From Diphasiastrum complanatum (lineage: Eukaryota; Streptophyta; Lycopodiopsida; Lycopodiales; Lycopodiaceae), in the NCBI GenBank assembly GCA_029204225.1, contig CM055109.1, positions 46,130,966 through 46,194,965 of the forward strand: a stretch of DNA of 64,000 nucleotides. Direction: 5' to 3'. A program made the translations under genes and the position numbers. The notes beneath the pieces were generated by a model. That model searched no databases, was not told where the DNA came from, and worked only from the letters and a program-made list of their open reading frames with translations. Shown in pieces: positions 43,045 through 54,460 of this stretch (within the stretch, counting starts at the first letter, position 1; each line of letters opens with the position of its first letter).

Positions 43045-43970
43045 CCTCCTTAAGGTCACGGTTGGTGCCTTGGTATCAGATTCAACATGTTGAAAAACTT
43101 CTGATGCTTGATCCAGGGAAGTGCTTTGGTGAAGATGTCTGCAACCATTTCCATTGTGGAGTAGTATTGAAGAATCACTTGCCCTTTTCTTGAAGAAAAT
43201 ATACTGAATTTTTATGTGCTTAGACTTTCCATAAAGTTTGGAATTCAGTGATAGTGAAATACAACTTAAATTGTCACACAGAATGGTGGTAGCATTGAAC
43301 TGAGTGTGATGCAAGTCATGAAGTAATAACTTGATCCATATAGTTTCTTTTGAAGTTTGACATGTTGCGATGTACTCTGCCTCGGTCGAAGAAAACACCA
43401 CTGATTTCTGTTTTTTTGAGTTCCACAAAATCGGTCCCCCCCCCAGATAGAAACAAAATCCGGAGGTAGATTTTTTGGTAGAGACAGTTCCTCCCCAATC
43501 TGAGTCAGAGTAGCCTCGTAGGATGAGTGGGCCGATAGAATTTCCATCATAACATAAAATGTGATCTAAACTTTCCAGAATGTATTTCATCACTCTCTTT
43601 AATGCTTTCCAATGAAAGATCCTAGGATTAGACATGAATTGACTCAACGTGCTAACAATGTATGCTAAATCTGGTCTAGTGCATAGCATGGCATACATCA
43701 AAGATCCTATGAGTGAATGATAAGGGTACTTCACTAAGTTGATTACTTTACTCTCAAAATCAGCACAAGAAGGTTCAATCAATACAATACTTTAATCCAT
43801 TGGAGTGTCAATTGGTTTGCAATCAAACGTATGAAATTTTTCTAGAATATTCTCTAGATATTTTTGCTAGCTAAGATAGATGTTCTTCTGAAGTCTATTT
43901 CTAGTAACGTGAATTCCTAACAAAGAATGAACAACACCTAGATCAGTCATGTCAAATTTTTGATGAGGTT
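43045..43970 (-). pseudogene. Copia R RT end and RNase H
   Basis: Minus strand: MTDLGVVHSLLGIHVTRNRL, FDCKPIDTPMD, stop, then a 250-codon frame: CTRPDLAYIVSTLSQFMSNP, GYSDSDWGGTVSTKKSTSGF (RNase H Asp), SSTEAEYIATCQTSKETIW, CDNLSCISLS, KSKHIKIQYIFFK. The end is shifted. RNase H would remove the RNA strand during reverse transcription. Confidence 0.92.
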
Positions 43971-44572
43971 TCGTGTATTGCGATTTGGATTTCGCAATCG
44001 CGAAGCTTTCACGAAGGAACCACAATCCTCTTGCGGCTCGGATGGAGTTCAGATGCGATTGCTGGACACTGCCAGCTGAATCACTCCTACAATCCTCCAG
44101 AATGTAGTCAGGCTCTATTGATCTACATTTATAAAATTAATGCAGCATTCAACATAGTTTCAACCAAGGTGCAAAATTAAAATGAACAAGAAAAACTCAG
44201 ACACACGATTAACAACAGAAGCATTTGCATACGAGATCAGACACCACAAGAGAAATTATCTATATTGAGCTTCCTTTGTTTTCTTCAAGCACTGCATGCA
44301 AATCCACGCAGTGCGTTGGCGTGGGAGAAACACAGTTCTCTCACGAGTAATCGTCTCACTTTACTAGCAGATAGTTGGATCTCTATGGATCCTGATCATA
44401 GAGCTCGTCTCGCACGCAGACGGACTTGTTGTCTGTATTTTGTCTTGATTGCTTACTAGCATCAGACTATTACGTTACACTGTATGTGTATTCTGTTGAT
44501 CTATAGTCTATTAGTCTACTCGTAGGTTTTCTCTCTCTATCAGGGTTCAGGATTTATTTGTACATTTTACAT
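43971..44572. other. No gene seen
   Basis: Contains CTGGACACTGCCAGCTGAATC and TTCGCAATCGCGAAGC, short palindromes reminiscent of LTR-B. It could be part of an LTR, but I cannot find both ends or a second copy. Confidence 0.35.
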
Positions 44573-45417
44573 TCAGTATGGTGTGGGTGATAGAGTGACA
44601 GTGTGTGTTCTTCTTCCACCTTCTTGTGGTGATTGCTTATGGTGAATGCTTGATGTTGCATATCTAATTATTGACAGATTGTCGCGTCCTTGACCTCGAC
44701 CTTGATGCCAATTGTCTCGATTTGGACCATCATTGGATTGTTCTTGGAATTGTTGCAATGATCCATGATTTGAGTTTCCACCTCTTGATTGGTATCTTCC
44801 ACGAGCAAATCTACCACCACGTCCTCTGATTGCAAGAGCTTGATCAAATCCCCTGTTGCAAAGACTCAAGTTATCTTGATGTTGTTCTCCCTACAAAAGC
44901 AATCCACCTAACTCTTCTTAGGTTGGAAGATTCTGAAGTGACTCACTCAAGCTGTTCAATGTCAATTGCACGATCTCACAATTATGAACTCACTTTCCAA
45001 CGATGACTAATTGATCGCGGACCTCCTTTACCTTCAATAGGTGATCGACAATGGTTGCACCATCATCCATTCATAATGTGTGTAGCTTCATCTAAAGAAA
45101 TAGCACTCGAGATGTGTTTTTGGTTTCAAACAATGCCTTCAACGTATCCCATGTTTCTTTTGGTCCTTCCGAATCCGAAATGTAGGGAATAATTGCATCT
45201 CTGACTGATAAGTTGATGACATTCTGTGCATTCCGTTTTCTCCTATCAAATGCCCACTCATGTTCTTCAATTAACGGCCTTGTCTCTTCACCTATCACGA
45301 TCTCCCATACCTCCTTTTCCATCAAAATGTTCTTTAGTTTGAATTTCCAAACTGCATAGTTGCCGGCTCTTTCCAATTTGCTTGACTCATTGAGGATGCT
45401 CTCGCTAGAGTTGCCAT
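44573..45417 (-). pseudogene. Copia S gag
   Basis: Minus strand, likely ATG at about 45417 (MATLARASSMS). Capsid signature: NYAVWKFKLKNILMEKEVWE, RNAQNVINLSVRDAI, KETWDTLKALFETKNTSRVL. Then broken frames, and an Arg/Gly-rich tail (RGRGGRFARGRYQSRGG) instead of a CCHC knuckle before the end. No protease or pol follows. Confidence 0.85.
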
Positions 45418-45818
45418 TATTGCACTTAGATGAGTCCGGATTGCAAAATTGACTACAAAAATGGAAAATTGGCTACAAAATTGAAAACTGATGTCTCAAA
45501 CTACTTTTCAATCTGAGCTAGAGAAAGAAAGTTATGCCAATTTGAAGATTTGGCCTCAAAATGGCTCAAAACTGTTCTTAAGCCTGAAAATTGGCAATTA
45601 TTACCGTACTGCCATTTTTAAAAATTTTCTCCATCGTGTATAGATCTTCGATTTCCAAGATTTTTATATCAACGTGTAGCAATTTGTATCAGCAAAGCTC
45701 CTGTCTAATCAGATCCAAAAAATAGTCCTAGCTAGGTCAAAACATCAGTCCATTTTTTGCTTTTCTGCAAAAACAGCTAGTGGGACCTTATCAAAGATAT
45801 ACAATACTTTAAGGTTTA
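45418..45818 (-). other. Leader of copia S, no gene
   Basis: Non-coding; repeated phrases built on AAAATTGRCTACAAAA around 45440-45490. No clear LTR end or priming site. Confidence 0.35.
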
Positions 45819-46250
45819 GGATGAAAATTCGGCTAACATTGGCAACTCCATTGGGTAGTATGGCAGAAACAATCTATGGTCTCTCAATATAGTATCTTTT
45901 TCATACTCCTCAATTGATGCATTTGCATACCATGACTGCATGGGTCCTAGATTGGGGCATACCTTTCTATATCTGAGGGAGTGGGTACTTTTGCAAATTA
46001 GGACACAACATTGTGTTTTGTTTTGTAGGGATGAAGGTATCTTAATTATAGAAGACCTAAAGATTTGATGGTAGCTGATCAACAAAGAGCTTGGTTAGCA
46101 TCACCCCACCAAGGGGTGCTTATCTCAAAGCTGTAGCTATGAAAACTGTGGCATACCATCAACAATCACGATACGGGACCATAGATTGAGTCTGCCATAT
46201 GGAGACCATATTACCTAGTGGAGTCGCCAATGTTAGCCGAATTTTCACCC
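45819..46250. mobile_element. 432-bp element with ~50-bp terminal inverted repeats
   Basis: The left end GGATGAAAATTCGGCTAACA and the right end, reverse-complemented, GGGTGAAAATTCGGCTAACA continue to match for about 45-50 bp (TTGGCRACTCCAYTRGGTAR TATGG). A direct copy of its inner and right part is at 46695-47050. Looks like a MITE or a foldback element. A 46-codon open stretch (CMGPRLGHTFLYLREWV) is conserved in both copies but is too short to call a gene. Confidence 0.75.
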
Positions 46251-46694
46251 GAAGCCCTTCAATTTGAAGTGAAATTTGAAAGTCACACATCCACAGGAGG
46301 TGAGGGTGAATTCATGACCACTTGTTGACATAGCTTTGGAAGATCTATAGGCATTGATTCAATAGACTTTCTTAAGATGATTTTCTTTTTGATGCCTATG
46401 TTGTATATTAGATCTTAGAAACAATGAAATGTTTTTCGATGGATTACATTCTAACTATTGGTGTCTAGGAATTGAGAGAAAAATTAGCACTTAGAGACTT
46501 TGATATGACGATCTTCCCTTTGGATCTTAAAGTATTTTATATCTTTGATCAGGTCCTAGAAAGTACAATATTGAATGTTTAGACGAGTATTCTACCAATC
46601 ATAAACAATCTCTAAAGAAAATATGTGATTATCGCAATTCATAATGCATTTACCCAACACAAGGATATCTATCCTAGACACAATGTTGAAATTT
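46251..46694. other. Spacer between the two element copies, no gene
   Basis: AT-rich, no frame, no match elsewhere in the window. Confidence 0.4.
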
Positions 46695-47050
46695 GCATAT
46701 CTTTTTCATACTCACCAGTTGATGCATTTGCATACCACGACTGCATGGGTCCTAGATCGGGGCATACCTTTCTATATTTGAGGGAGTGGGTACTTTTTCA
46801 AATTAGGACACAACATCGTGTTTTGTTTTGTAGGGATGAAGGTACCCTAGTTATAGAAGACCTAAAGATTTAATGGTAGCTGATCAACAAAGAGCTTGGT
46901 TAGCATCACCCCACCAAGGGGTGCTTATCTCAAAGCTGTAGCTACAGGAAATTGTGGCATACCATCAGCAATTATGATATGAGACCATATATTGAGTCTG
47001 CCATAAGGAGCCATACTACCCAGTGGAGTCGCCAATGTTAGCCGAATATT
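46695..47050. mobile_element. Partial direct copy of the 432-bp element
   Basis: From ATCTTTTTCATACTC to CGCCAATGTTAGCCGAATATTC it matches 45887-46247 at roughly nine bases in ten. The left inverted arm is absent. Confidence 0.8.
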
Positions 47051-47504
47051 CATCACAAAAAATTGAGCTTTTATAGATAGAGATTTTCACAAATTTGTAC
47101 TTGTAAAACCCAGCTATGTATCTTATAATCAGCATAAAATTTCCTAGGGGTCTAAGCCTGTCGCCCAAAATGAGGTTAGAGAAAATTTTGCGGTGTTAGA
47201 ATTGGCCCATACAATTATTTTATGGCCTTAGAATTGGCTGGAATATGTAAATTGTAATAGCTAGCATCATCGCGCTAAATTTTCTACGTATTGAATTATA
47301 TTTTACTAATATACAATCACTCTGTGTGCTTTTCAAGGAAACGGCGACAAAAGAAATCCCAAGTCATGACCCACAAATAAGACAATCCAAACAGGAAAAA
47401 TCGACAATGGAAAAATTGTTCAACAAGGGAATTGGAAAAATTATGCACCCATTCAAGGGAATTTTTGTTTTAATGATGGTGGTATTGTGAGAAAATTTTG
47501 CGGG
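47051..47504. repeat. Dispersed repeat, second copy of the 2.6-3.07 kb type
   Basis: 47160-47470 matches the second half of 2631-3069 in the same orientation. No coding frame. It interrupts the leader of the LTR-M1 element. Confidence 0.65.
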
Positions 47505-47834
47505 CCAACGAGTTTACATGGGCCTTGCAAGTTAGTGGCTTGTCGGCAGTTTGATGCGGCAATGCAGCTGCGACCGTGTGTACGGTAATTGGAAAATGCG
47601 AATGGGAGGCCACAATATGACATGGATAAAAATTCCCTACACAGTGTGAGCTCTCTGTCCGTACAAAGCTCCGCTGGACCATATCAGCCTTGATTTGATC
47701 CACTTATGATCCACAGACTGCTTGTTTCTCAGCGAGTTTGAATCCCTCTCCAAAATCCAAGTTCTTGCAAGCAAAAACACTGATGATCTGATGTATACAC
47801 CTTCACCTCTTCAAAGCAAGGAGCTCTGATACCA
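47505..47834 (-). other. Leader and primer-binding site of the LTR-M1 element
   Basis: The minus strand TGGTATCAGAGC (47834-47823) is a perfect initiator-tRNA-Met priming site next to the LTR end. The rest is an untranslated leader that is cut at about 47505 by the dispersed repeat. No gag is left. Confidence 0.8.
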
Positions 47835-48560
47835 TGTGAAGTTTTTAGCACGTGTGAACTTCACCACACACCCTACAAGATCTTACTGAGGTGTTGTGAT
47901 TGCACAAGATTGTTCAAAGAACAGTATGCTTGAAAAATCTAAGGCAAGAGCACAATGGCATACATCTGATGAAAAAATCTAACTCTTCACTATGAGAAAT
48001 GAATGTCAGAAATAATTCTAAGTGTTCAGTATGGGAAAAAGAGACTGCTCTCGGGTAGAGAGAGAAAATCATACATAGAAAACTCGAGTAGAAAGAGAAT
48101 GAGTCCAAAACACCAAAATCTCAATATTCACAATATGGCAAAACATGCCCAACTTTCCCTACATGAGAGAGACTCGAATTCCTACAATGGAGTTGCATGG
48201 AAAGTCCACTTAACTGAACTAATTCACCTATCAAAGATCCACATGTGTAACTGCATGCATGTATGTTGCATGTACTGCGTTGACATAAAATTGCCTAGAC
48301 ATGTGTAGATCACAAAAACTACTATGCATGTTGCATGCACTAATTGCATGTGGCTTGCATGCATACAGTAAAACTTTGCATGCTATCTAAACATCTGCAT
48401 GTCATCATAATTGAACCTATCTAACTCAAATACGAGCTACACTAGAAGGATATGTGCTCAATTCACACTCCTTTTATGTACAACATGAATTTTAGTGGAA
48501 ATCACCATGGACATGACCCCAAACTCGAGATAGGAAGATAATATTTTAATAATCTTCACA
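47835..48560 (-). mobile_element. 5' LTR-M1
   Basis: 726 bp. The minus strand starts TGTGAAG (48560) and ends CTTCACA (47835), a perfect 7-bp terminal inverted repeat. Shares GTGAATTGAGCACATATCC, GTTTGGGG and TTGTACATA with LTR-M2. The middle is full of CATGCATG and TGCATG motifs. The sequence beyond 48560 has no polypurine tract, so this is a 5' LTR inserted next to copia G. Confidence 0.85.
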
Positions 48561-50739
48561 AACAAGAGGAATGAAATGGATGTTGGTGGTTCTCTCAACT
48601 TTCAAAAGTCAATTCCTAGCATCAATAAGATTGGTAGATCTTATGCAAAGTCTAAAGAGCTTTCTTATGCTAGATCTAAATTGAGATCTAATGAGCTTGT
48701 TGGAGATAGCTATTGTTGTGCTAACTTGGCAATTTTTGGTGAATCTATCCATTGGATCTTGAAGATGGATTAGTGCTACCTACTAGTCAAATGGAGTCTT
48801 GTGGTGCTAAATTAGTATCATGTCTGAACTCTTCTACTCATAGATTTCCAAGTCTTGGTGGCCCTTCAATGGAACTACATGGCAAGTGCAAAAATGAAAA
48901 AGGTAAGAAGAGATCTAACTTCATCAATGGAGGTGATGAAAACACTTCTTTGGAAATGGTTGTTGCTAATGAATCATTTACTCATTTGGAAAAAGATGGT
49001 TCTTTGAGCATGTTTGAAGAAAAAGTTTCTTTTGCATCTTTATGTGATGAGTCCAAGAAAGTCATTTGTGAAACAAGTGGTGTCACATGTATTCATAAAG
49101 AAAGTAGATCAAAAGGTTCTATCATGAGACTTGGTGAGGAAAATATCAAGTCAAAAGGGAGAGATAAATGTGAAGTGTTCAAAGTAGGATGTACTTTGAA
49201 TGATGCTTTTGTGAATGATAGTGAGGGTTCATTATCATTACCTATATCATTGATTAGAAGTCCAAGTTTGACAAGAAAAAGTACTTTGGTCATTCTTATG
49301 TTGAAGGTACTATGTATTCTTTTCATGGCTTATAATGTTCGAGATTCTTCCATTTCTTATGATGCAAGTATCAAGAGGGAGATTGCTATAACACTGCTTT
49401 TCCATGCAAGTACGCACTTGGGCATACGAAGCGTCTTGGCCTCGTCTATCTCGATTTCTCAGTTTGATTGGAGGCTTACAATGTAGGAAATTAATATGGT
49501 GATGCACAACCTATTGGTCAAGGAAATCAAAATTAGATTGGCAATGTTTCCCACCATGGATGTCCCTTGTGATATGAGGAAAACAAATGCCAGCATTAGG
49601 AGTTTGAACAATTGTTGCTTGGCTTGAACCCTATTTGGATGCTCCTACTTTCTTAAGAGGGAGTCTTGTGAAGGAAAGGGCAAAGGAAGAGTGACTCTTG
49701 GGAAGATCCAAGGCATGGATCTTACATCTATTCATCAACTCAAAGGATGCTATGATTGTCGTGGAGTGTTCATGCATGATCAAGATGGCAAAAGGTTGGA
49801 TGAAGAAGACTACATGGAGCAACTCAAGTGGCAATTTCTTCAAGGCAAGGAAGATCTCATTGGTGAGTTCATTGAGGTTTGGTTTGTATTCAAATGGGCT
49901 GGTTTGATAAGGTTTGATACTCAACTTCATCTACTCTATTTCATGTTGGATATAACTGTGGAAATCTATCTTATGGTCTATGATGGTGACATTGTTTTCA
50001 CTAACTACAATGAAAGGCTAAAATTAAGCAATGATGAGATCTTGTGGGATGTTAATCATGTGTTTGAGAGGGAGTATCTTCAGAGGTTCAGATCTCAAGA
50101 TGTTTTATTGGAAGATCAAGATGTTGATCTTGACTTGCTTCATCAACACCAAGAGGCAAGTAGCAATTGGAAGCTAGTCAAAAGCATCAAAGGGGAGCCA
50201 CATGGGCAAAGCATTTTGGATCTATTTTTACAAGTTTCTGAAGGTTCAAGTAAGGTTCTTGGAGCAACAAGGAAGTGTCCTTTTACTCTACCTTACTTGT
50301 TTAATCTCATGTATAAACATTGTCATGTCAATGTGTTGGAATTGTCAAAATTCAATGAAACTAGTTCCATAGTTTTGCATTCTTTGGATCTTGGAGATGG
50401 AATAGCTATAATTGCTGGTTTTTATGATCAAGTACATGCATTCATTCAAATCTTGAAAGATATTTAAGTGGTCAATATGTTTACTTTTGAGCAAAGTTCA
50501 AGATCTAGCATCCCAATGTTGGCAAATTGGCAAATTGTTGACAATGTAGGATCAAGGGTTGTATGCAAATCTTGTGGAGATGCTTCAAGTATTTCAAGTT
50601 CAGGTTTTGCTCATTCAAATGGAGCAGAGAACACATCATTTTGGCATTCATTCACTCAAGGGCTTTCATGGATTGGAGATCTACAAAGGCAAGGTGGTGA
50701 TGGAGGTTCATTCCTCTCTGATCAAGAATCAGACATGGT
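48561..50739 (+). other. Copia G: long non-pol tract upstream of RT
   Basis: Two long open stretches: 48752-49486 (244 codons; Ser-rich, SLGGPSMELHGKCKNEKGKK ... KREIAITLLFHASTHLGI) and 49691-50467 (258 codons; GCYDCRGVFMHDQDGKRLDE ... VFEREYLQRFRSQDVLLEDQ ... LVKSIKGEPHGQ). The latter is possibly continued at 50468-50776. None matches gag, protease or integrase. The tract runs straight into a copia RT at about 50735. Two blocks recur in the copia F tail. It may be captured host sequence or a family-specific non-autonomous filler; I do not recognise it. Confidence 0.55.
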
Positions 50740-51197
50740 CATTAGGCGAAGCTCCTATTGGCTGCAATATTATTGATTGCAAATGGATCTTTAAGATCAA
50801 ATATAATGCCAACGGAGCAATTGATCGAAGGAAGGCTAGACTAGTAGCACGAGGATTCACCCAGATCCTGAATGTCGACTATAGTGAGACTTTTAGTCCA
50901 GTCATCAAACATTCGTCGATCCGAATGCTCTTTTCTTATGTTGTAGCCGCTGACCTCAAAGTACGTCAACTTGATGTACAAACAGCCTATCTGAACGAAG
51001 TCATACAAGAAGATATCTACATGATTCACCCCGAAGGATACATTCTGGAAGACATGAAGAATCATGTCTGTAAACTCCACAAAGCATTGTACGACTTGAA
51101 ACAGTCTGCTAGAGCTTGGTTTTAGAGGATCTACACATTCCTCATTGAACAAGGATTCAGACCAAGCACTGCTGATTGCAACGTTTATTCAAGGTCA
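50740..51197 (+). pseudogene. Copia G reverse transcriptase, first part
   Basis: EAPIGCNIIDCKWIFKIKYN, IDRRKARLVARGFTQILNVD, YSETFSPVIKHSSIRMLFSY, RQLDVQTAYLNEVIQEDIYM and LYDLKQSARAWF in one frame. A single stop (TAG at 51123) then continues FLIEQGFRPSTADC in frame. Joined to the non-pol tract at KNQTWSL. Confidence 0.92.
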
Positions 51198-52197
51198 ATG
51201 CAGCAATCCTTCATTATGATCACTTTGTACGTTGATGATACGTTGCTCTTCAGCAACAATACCAAAATGGTCAAGCATGCAAAACAAACGTTGTTCTCAG
51301 AATTCTACATGACTGATCTGGGCGAAGCTCACTTATGTCTTGGAATTCAAATCCACAGAGATAGAGCAAATCGACTGATTTACATCACTCAACAAAGGTA
51401 TCCTCACAATGTTCTTAATAGAGACAATTTGATTAATTGTAAATTAGCTCACTCACCAATGGATCCAGGCCTGCATTTGTCGAAGGACCAATGTCTCCAG
51501 ACCAAGCAAGACGAGGAGCAAATGAGAGAATATCCGTATCGATCGATACTTGGATCTCTCATGTACGCAATGGTCTGTACAAGACCAGATATCTTTTTTG
51601 TTGTAAGCTCACTCAGCCAATATATGGCTAATCCTGACATTACCCATTGGAAGGCTCTTATTCGAGTCATGAGATATATTCGAGCTACCATGGACCAGTG
51701 CATCTGCTATGGAGATGTCAATGGCTATTCTGATGCAAGCTGGAGAGGGAATGCAGACAGTTGTAAGTCCACATCTGGATTTACATTCTTCTTCAACGGC
51801 GGTCCTATTTCATGGAACAGTCGTAAGCAAACCTCTATCGCACTTTCTTCTATTGAAGCAGAATAGATTGCTGCTTCTCGATCTATTAAGGAAGCATTTT
51901 GGTTGAGAAATTTGTTGTCAGACATCAATCTGTATCAGAACAGCCCTACAATTTTATTTTGTGATAATCAAAGTGCTATTGCCTTATCAGTCAACCCTAG
52001 ATTTCATTCTAGGAGTAAGCACATTGAGATCAGATATCACTACATCAGGGACAAGGTTCTCGACAGAGAGGTAAGCTTAACGTACTATAGAATGTAGGAC
52101 ATGGTTGCAGATATCTTCACGAAAGCACTCAGTGTTAATGCACACAACAGATTTTGTGCATTGCTCAGTCTGAAGATCAAGGCATTCATGGATCCAG
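51198..52197 (+). pseudogene. Copia G RT core and RNase H
   Basis: LYVDDTLLFSNN (YVDD intact), FYMTDLGEAHLCLGIQIHRD, CTRPDIFFVVSSLSQYMANP, then RNase H: GYSDASWRGNADSCKSTSGF, SSIEAE, stop, IAASRSIKEAFWLRNLLSDI, CDNQSAIALS, HSRSKHIEIRYHYIRDKVLD, stop, DMVADIFTKAL. Only two stops in about 330 codons, the best preserved RT-RNase H here. Confidence 0.93.
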
Positions 52198-52209
52198 ATT
52201 AAGGGGGGG
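52198..52209 (+). promoter_or_regulatory. Polypurine tract of copia G
   Basis: ATTAAGGGGGGG directly precedes the TGTTGG start of LTR-N. Confidence 0.85.
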
Positions 52210-53298
52210 TGTTGGATTTATTCCCTCTAGCTCTCCTAAGTCCTATTTTTTATTTGCCTCCATTCATGCTACATATTTACTAACGTTGTCACACAGTCTG
52301 CATATTTACATGCAAATTCGCACAGACGAAGAAAGGCCAAAAGAATCGCGACACTGTGTTTCTACACGGTTTAAGGTGACAGGCGAAAAGGGGACACTAT
52401 CTTACAGAATGCCAAAAGTGCCCTAAAAGCTAAGGCACCCTGTAAATCTTATCCTAAGGCCATTCGTAAAAGTGACGCACTTTTCGCATCATCACCAACA
52501 TTCACTTCAGCACTGGCTGACGTCGCACCCTTTTCACGCTCACCCCATGCAGTTGGGCTAACAGATTGGACAACGATTGTAGCCACCCACGATCTTCTAC
52601 AGACAGCACATCCACTCTGTACTTTCACATCTGCAAACCTGTAATATTATGTAATATATATATACTGGACACCATTCGTGTAATACATGATGAAGAGAGC
52701 AGAAGAAGATGACATAAATGAAGTAGATGCTCTGAGCATTGATTCTTCACTTTGTCGGAATGAAGGTTTAATTCCTTTTTACAGATTGAAATAAGCTTTG
52801 TAGGGCACATGGTTTCGTTCACTACAGTATTGTGCTCTACCGCATTATTGACATGTATACATGATATACTTAATCTGATACAATTCATTGTTCTACGTTC
52901 AGATCTATGTTAATATTGCTATGCTTATCTTTCATTCTGTCTGACCTTTCTAGTTGTTCTTATTGGTAATAGACGATTAACATTTACTCTTGTCTTTCGC
53001 GAATCATTCGCGACAAATTATCAATCGAGCACAGTCTAGCTCTTCGCGAATCATTCGCGACATATAATTTGTCTTGCTATTCGTGACAAATTATTCTTTT
53101 GGCGCTTCATCTATTAATGCTTGGCTACGTAATCTAGAATGACCGTGATTTCTATCACTAAAGTTCTGTCATTCCGATAGGCATAGTCTTGTTTACGGAG
53201 AGAGTTGTATAGTTCATTCCGCTGCGCACGAACATTTTATGTTCGAGTTCGTTTCTCGTTCATGTTCGTCATTTATTCTCCCCCTCTCTCTCCCAACA
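52210..53298 (+). mobile_element. 3' LTR of copia G (LTR-N)
   Basis: 1089 bp, TGTTGGATTT...CTCTCTCCCAACA (TGTTGG/CCAACA termini). TATA-like TAATATATATATACTGG at about 52647-52663. It contains two copies of a perfect 17-bp palindrome (52997-53013 and 53044-53060). Confidence 0.85.
52997..53060. promoter_or_regulatory. Paired palindrome TCGCGAATCATTCGCGA in LTR-N
   Basis: Two identical 17-bp palindromes 47 bp apart, each followed by CA and an AT-rich AAATT or TATAATT. They resemble a paired binding site for a dimeric regulator or an LTR enhancer repeat. A weaker third version (ATTCGTGACAAATTATT) follows at about 53085. Confidence 0.55.
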
Positions 53299-54460
53299 GG
53301 CAAGAACGGTAAGTAGTTTAGTTTATAGTTTCAAAGACTAATTTGCTTTCAAATTTTAAAAGCATGTCATTTGAATGGCTAACTAAAAAATCTTCTTTAA
53401 ATCTGAAAGGTAGCATTAAAATCAAATGTCAAGCTAGTTTAACACAACACTAGTTCAATATTTGGCACCCTTTAAAATTGAACAATAGTGATTTAATTTG
53501 AAAGGCAGGCGTGATCTCCATGTTTACTTAATATATGTCAAGTTGCAAAGAGTTAGGATTTCTACTTAGGTTTCAGTTGGCAAAGTGCAAATGCACTTTT
53601 AACCTGCCCAACTTTGACAGTCCAAGAAAATAATGAGAGGGTGAAAAGGGTAAATAACAGATCACTTCGATAATAAGCAAGAACCATTGAACCACGTTTA
53701 TTCAACTCCGAAAGAGCGTGAAGTTTGAACACTGGAACTCGTTGAAAATGCAGACAATAATATGCATGACAGCGTAAGCCTTGGAACCGAGAGCGAGAGC
53801 ATGCTTTCAAGCTGATTCACAATGTAGAAGAAAGTGAGCGAGATACAGCCCAACCATGAGAGAATAACTAATAGAACGTGAGATGGAATGTGAGCAGAAG
53901 ACTGCATTGAAAGAAGACGAATTTATTTAGCCCAGGAACGTGGTGTCAAATCTAATAAATGAGAGAATAGATTCAATTCAATAGATCACTCATGATAAAG
54001 GAAAGGAATCATTTGGGCTACTTAATTAAATATGATGGCAGAGGAGTCAGGACGACATATTAAGCTAGAAAAAACGTGAGAAAAAACGTGCCAGGCACCA
54101 GTATCCAGAGTAATCTAGCTCGACGGTTTAGAGACATCCGGATAAACGACCAGAGTAACTTTTTCTTAGCGTTGTACCCTTGATAGAAAGTTCAATAATG
54201 CAAATCAGCGGGCCAATGAAGAATTACTGATGGGCGACGGATAATGAATAATCTACGATCATGCCAGATGACTTACTTACAAGTTACGAGTTACGAGCAC
54301 ATCCAAAGCGGCCAAACCAATAATATCTCAACATAAAAAGACATGTTCCAAAACTAACGATCATGATTGTAAGACAAGAGCATGACTATGATTAGATACT
54401 TCTGGATTTCTAGAAATATCAGTGTCTCACTGTTGAAATATTAACTTGTAGTGGCTGCTC
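53299..54460. other. No gene seen; possible non-repetitive DNA
   Basis: No LTR, pol or shared repeat recognised. Short minus-strand frames at 53562-53907 overlap one another in different frames and have no recognisable content. Confidence 0.4.

Noticed and set aside
46625-46873. 82-codon plus frame (CMGPRSGHTFLYLREWV)
   Set aside because: Although partly conserved in the copy at 45.9 kb, it covers only about 45 shared codons inside a MITE-like element and has no recognisable domain.
53562-53907. Two overlapping minus-strand frames
   Set aside because: They overlap in different frames, have no start context, splice signals or known motifs, and no second copy.
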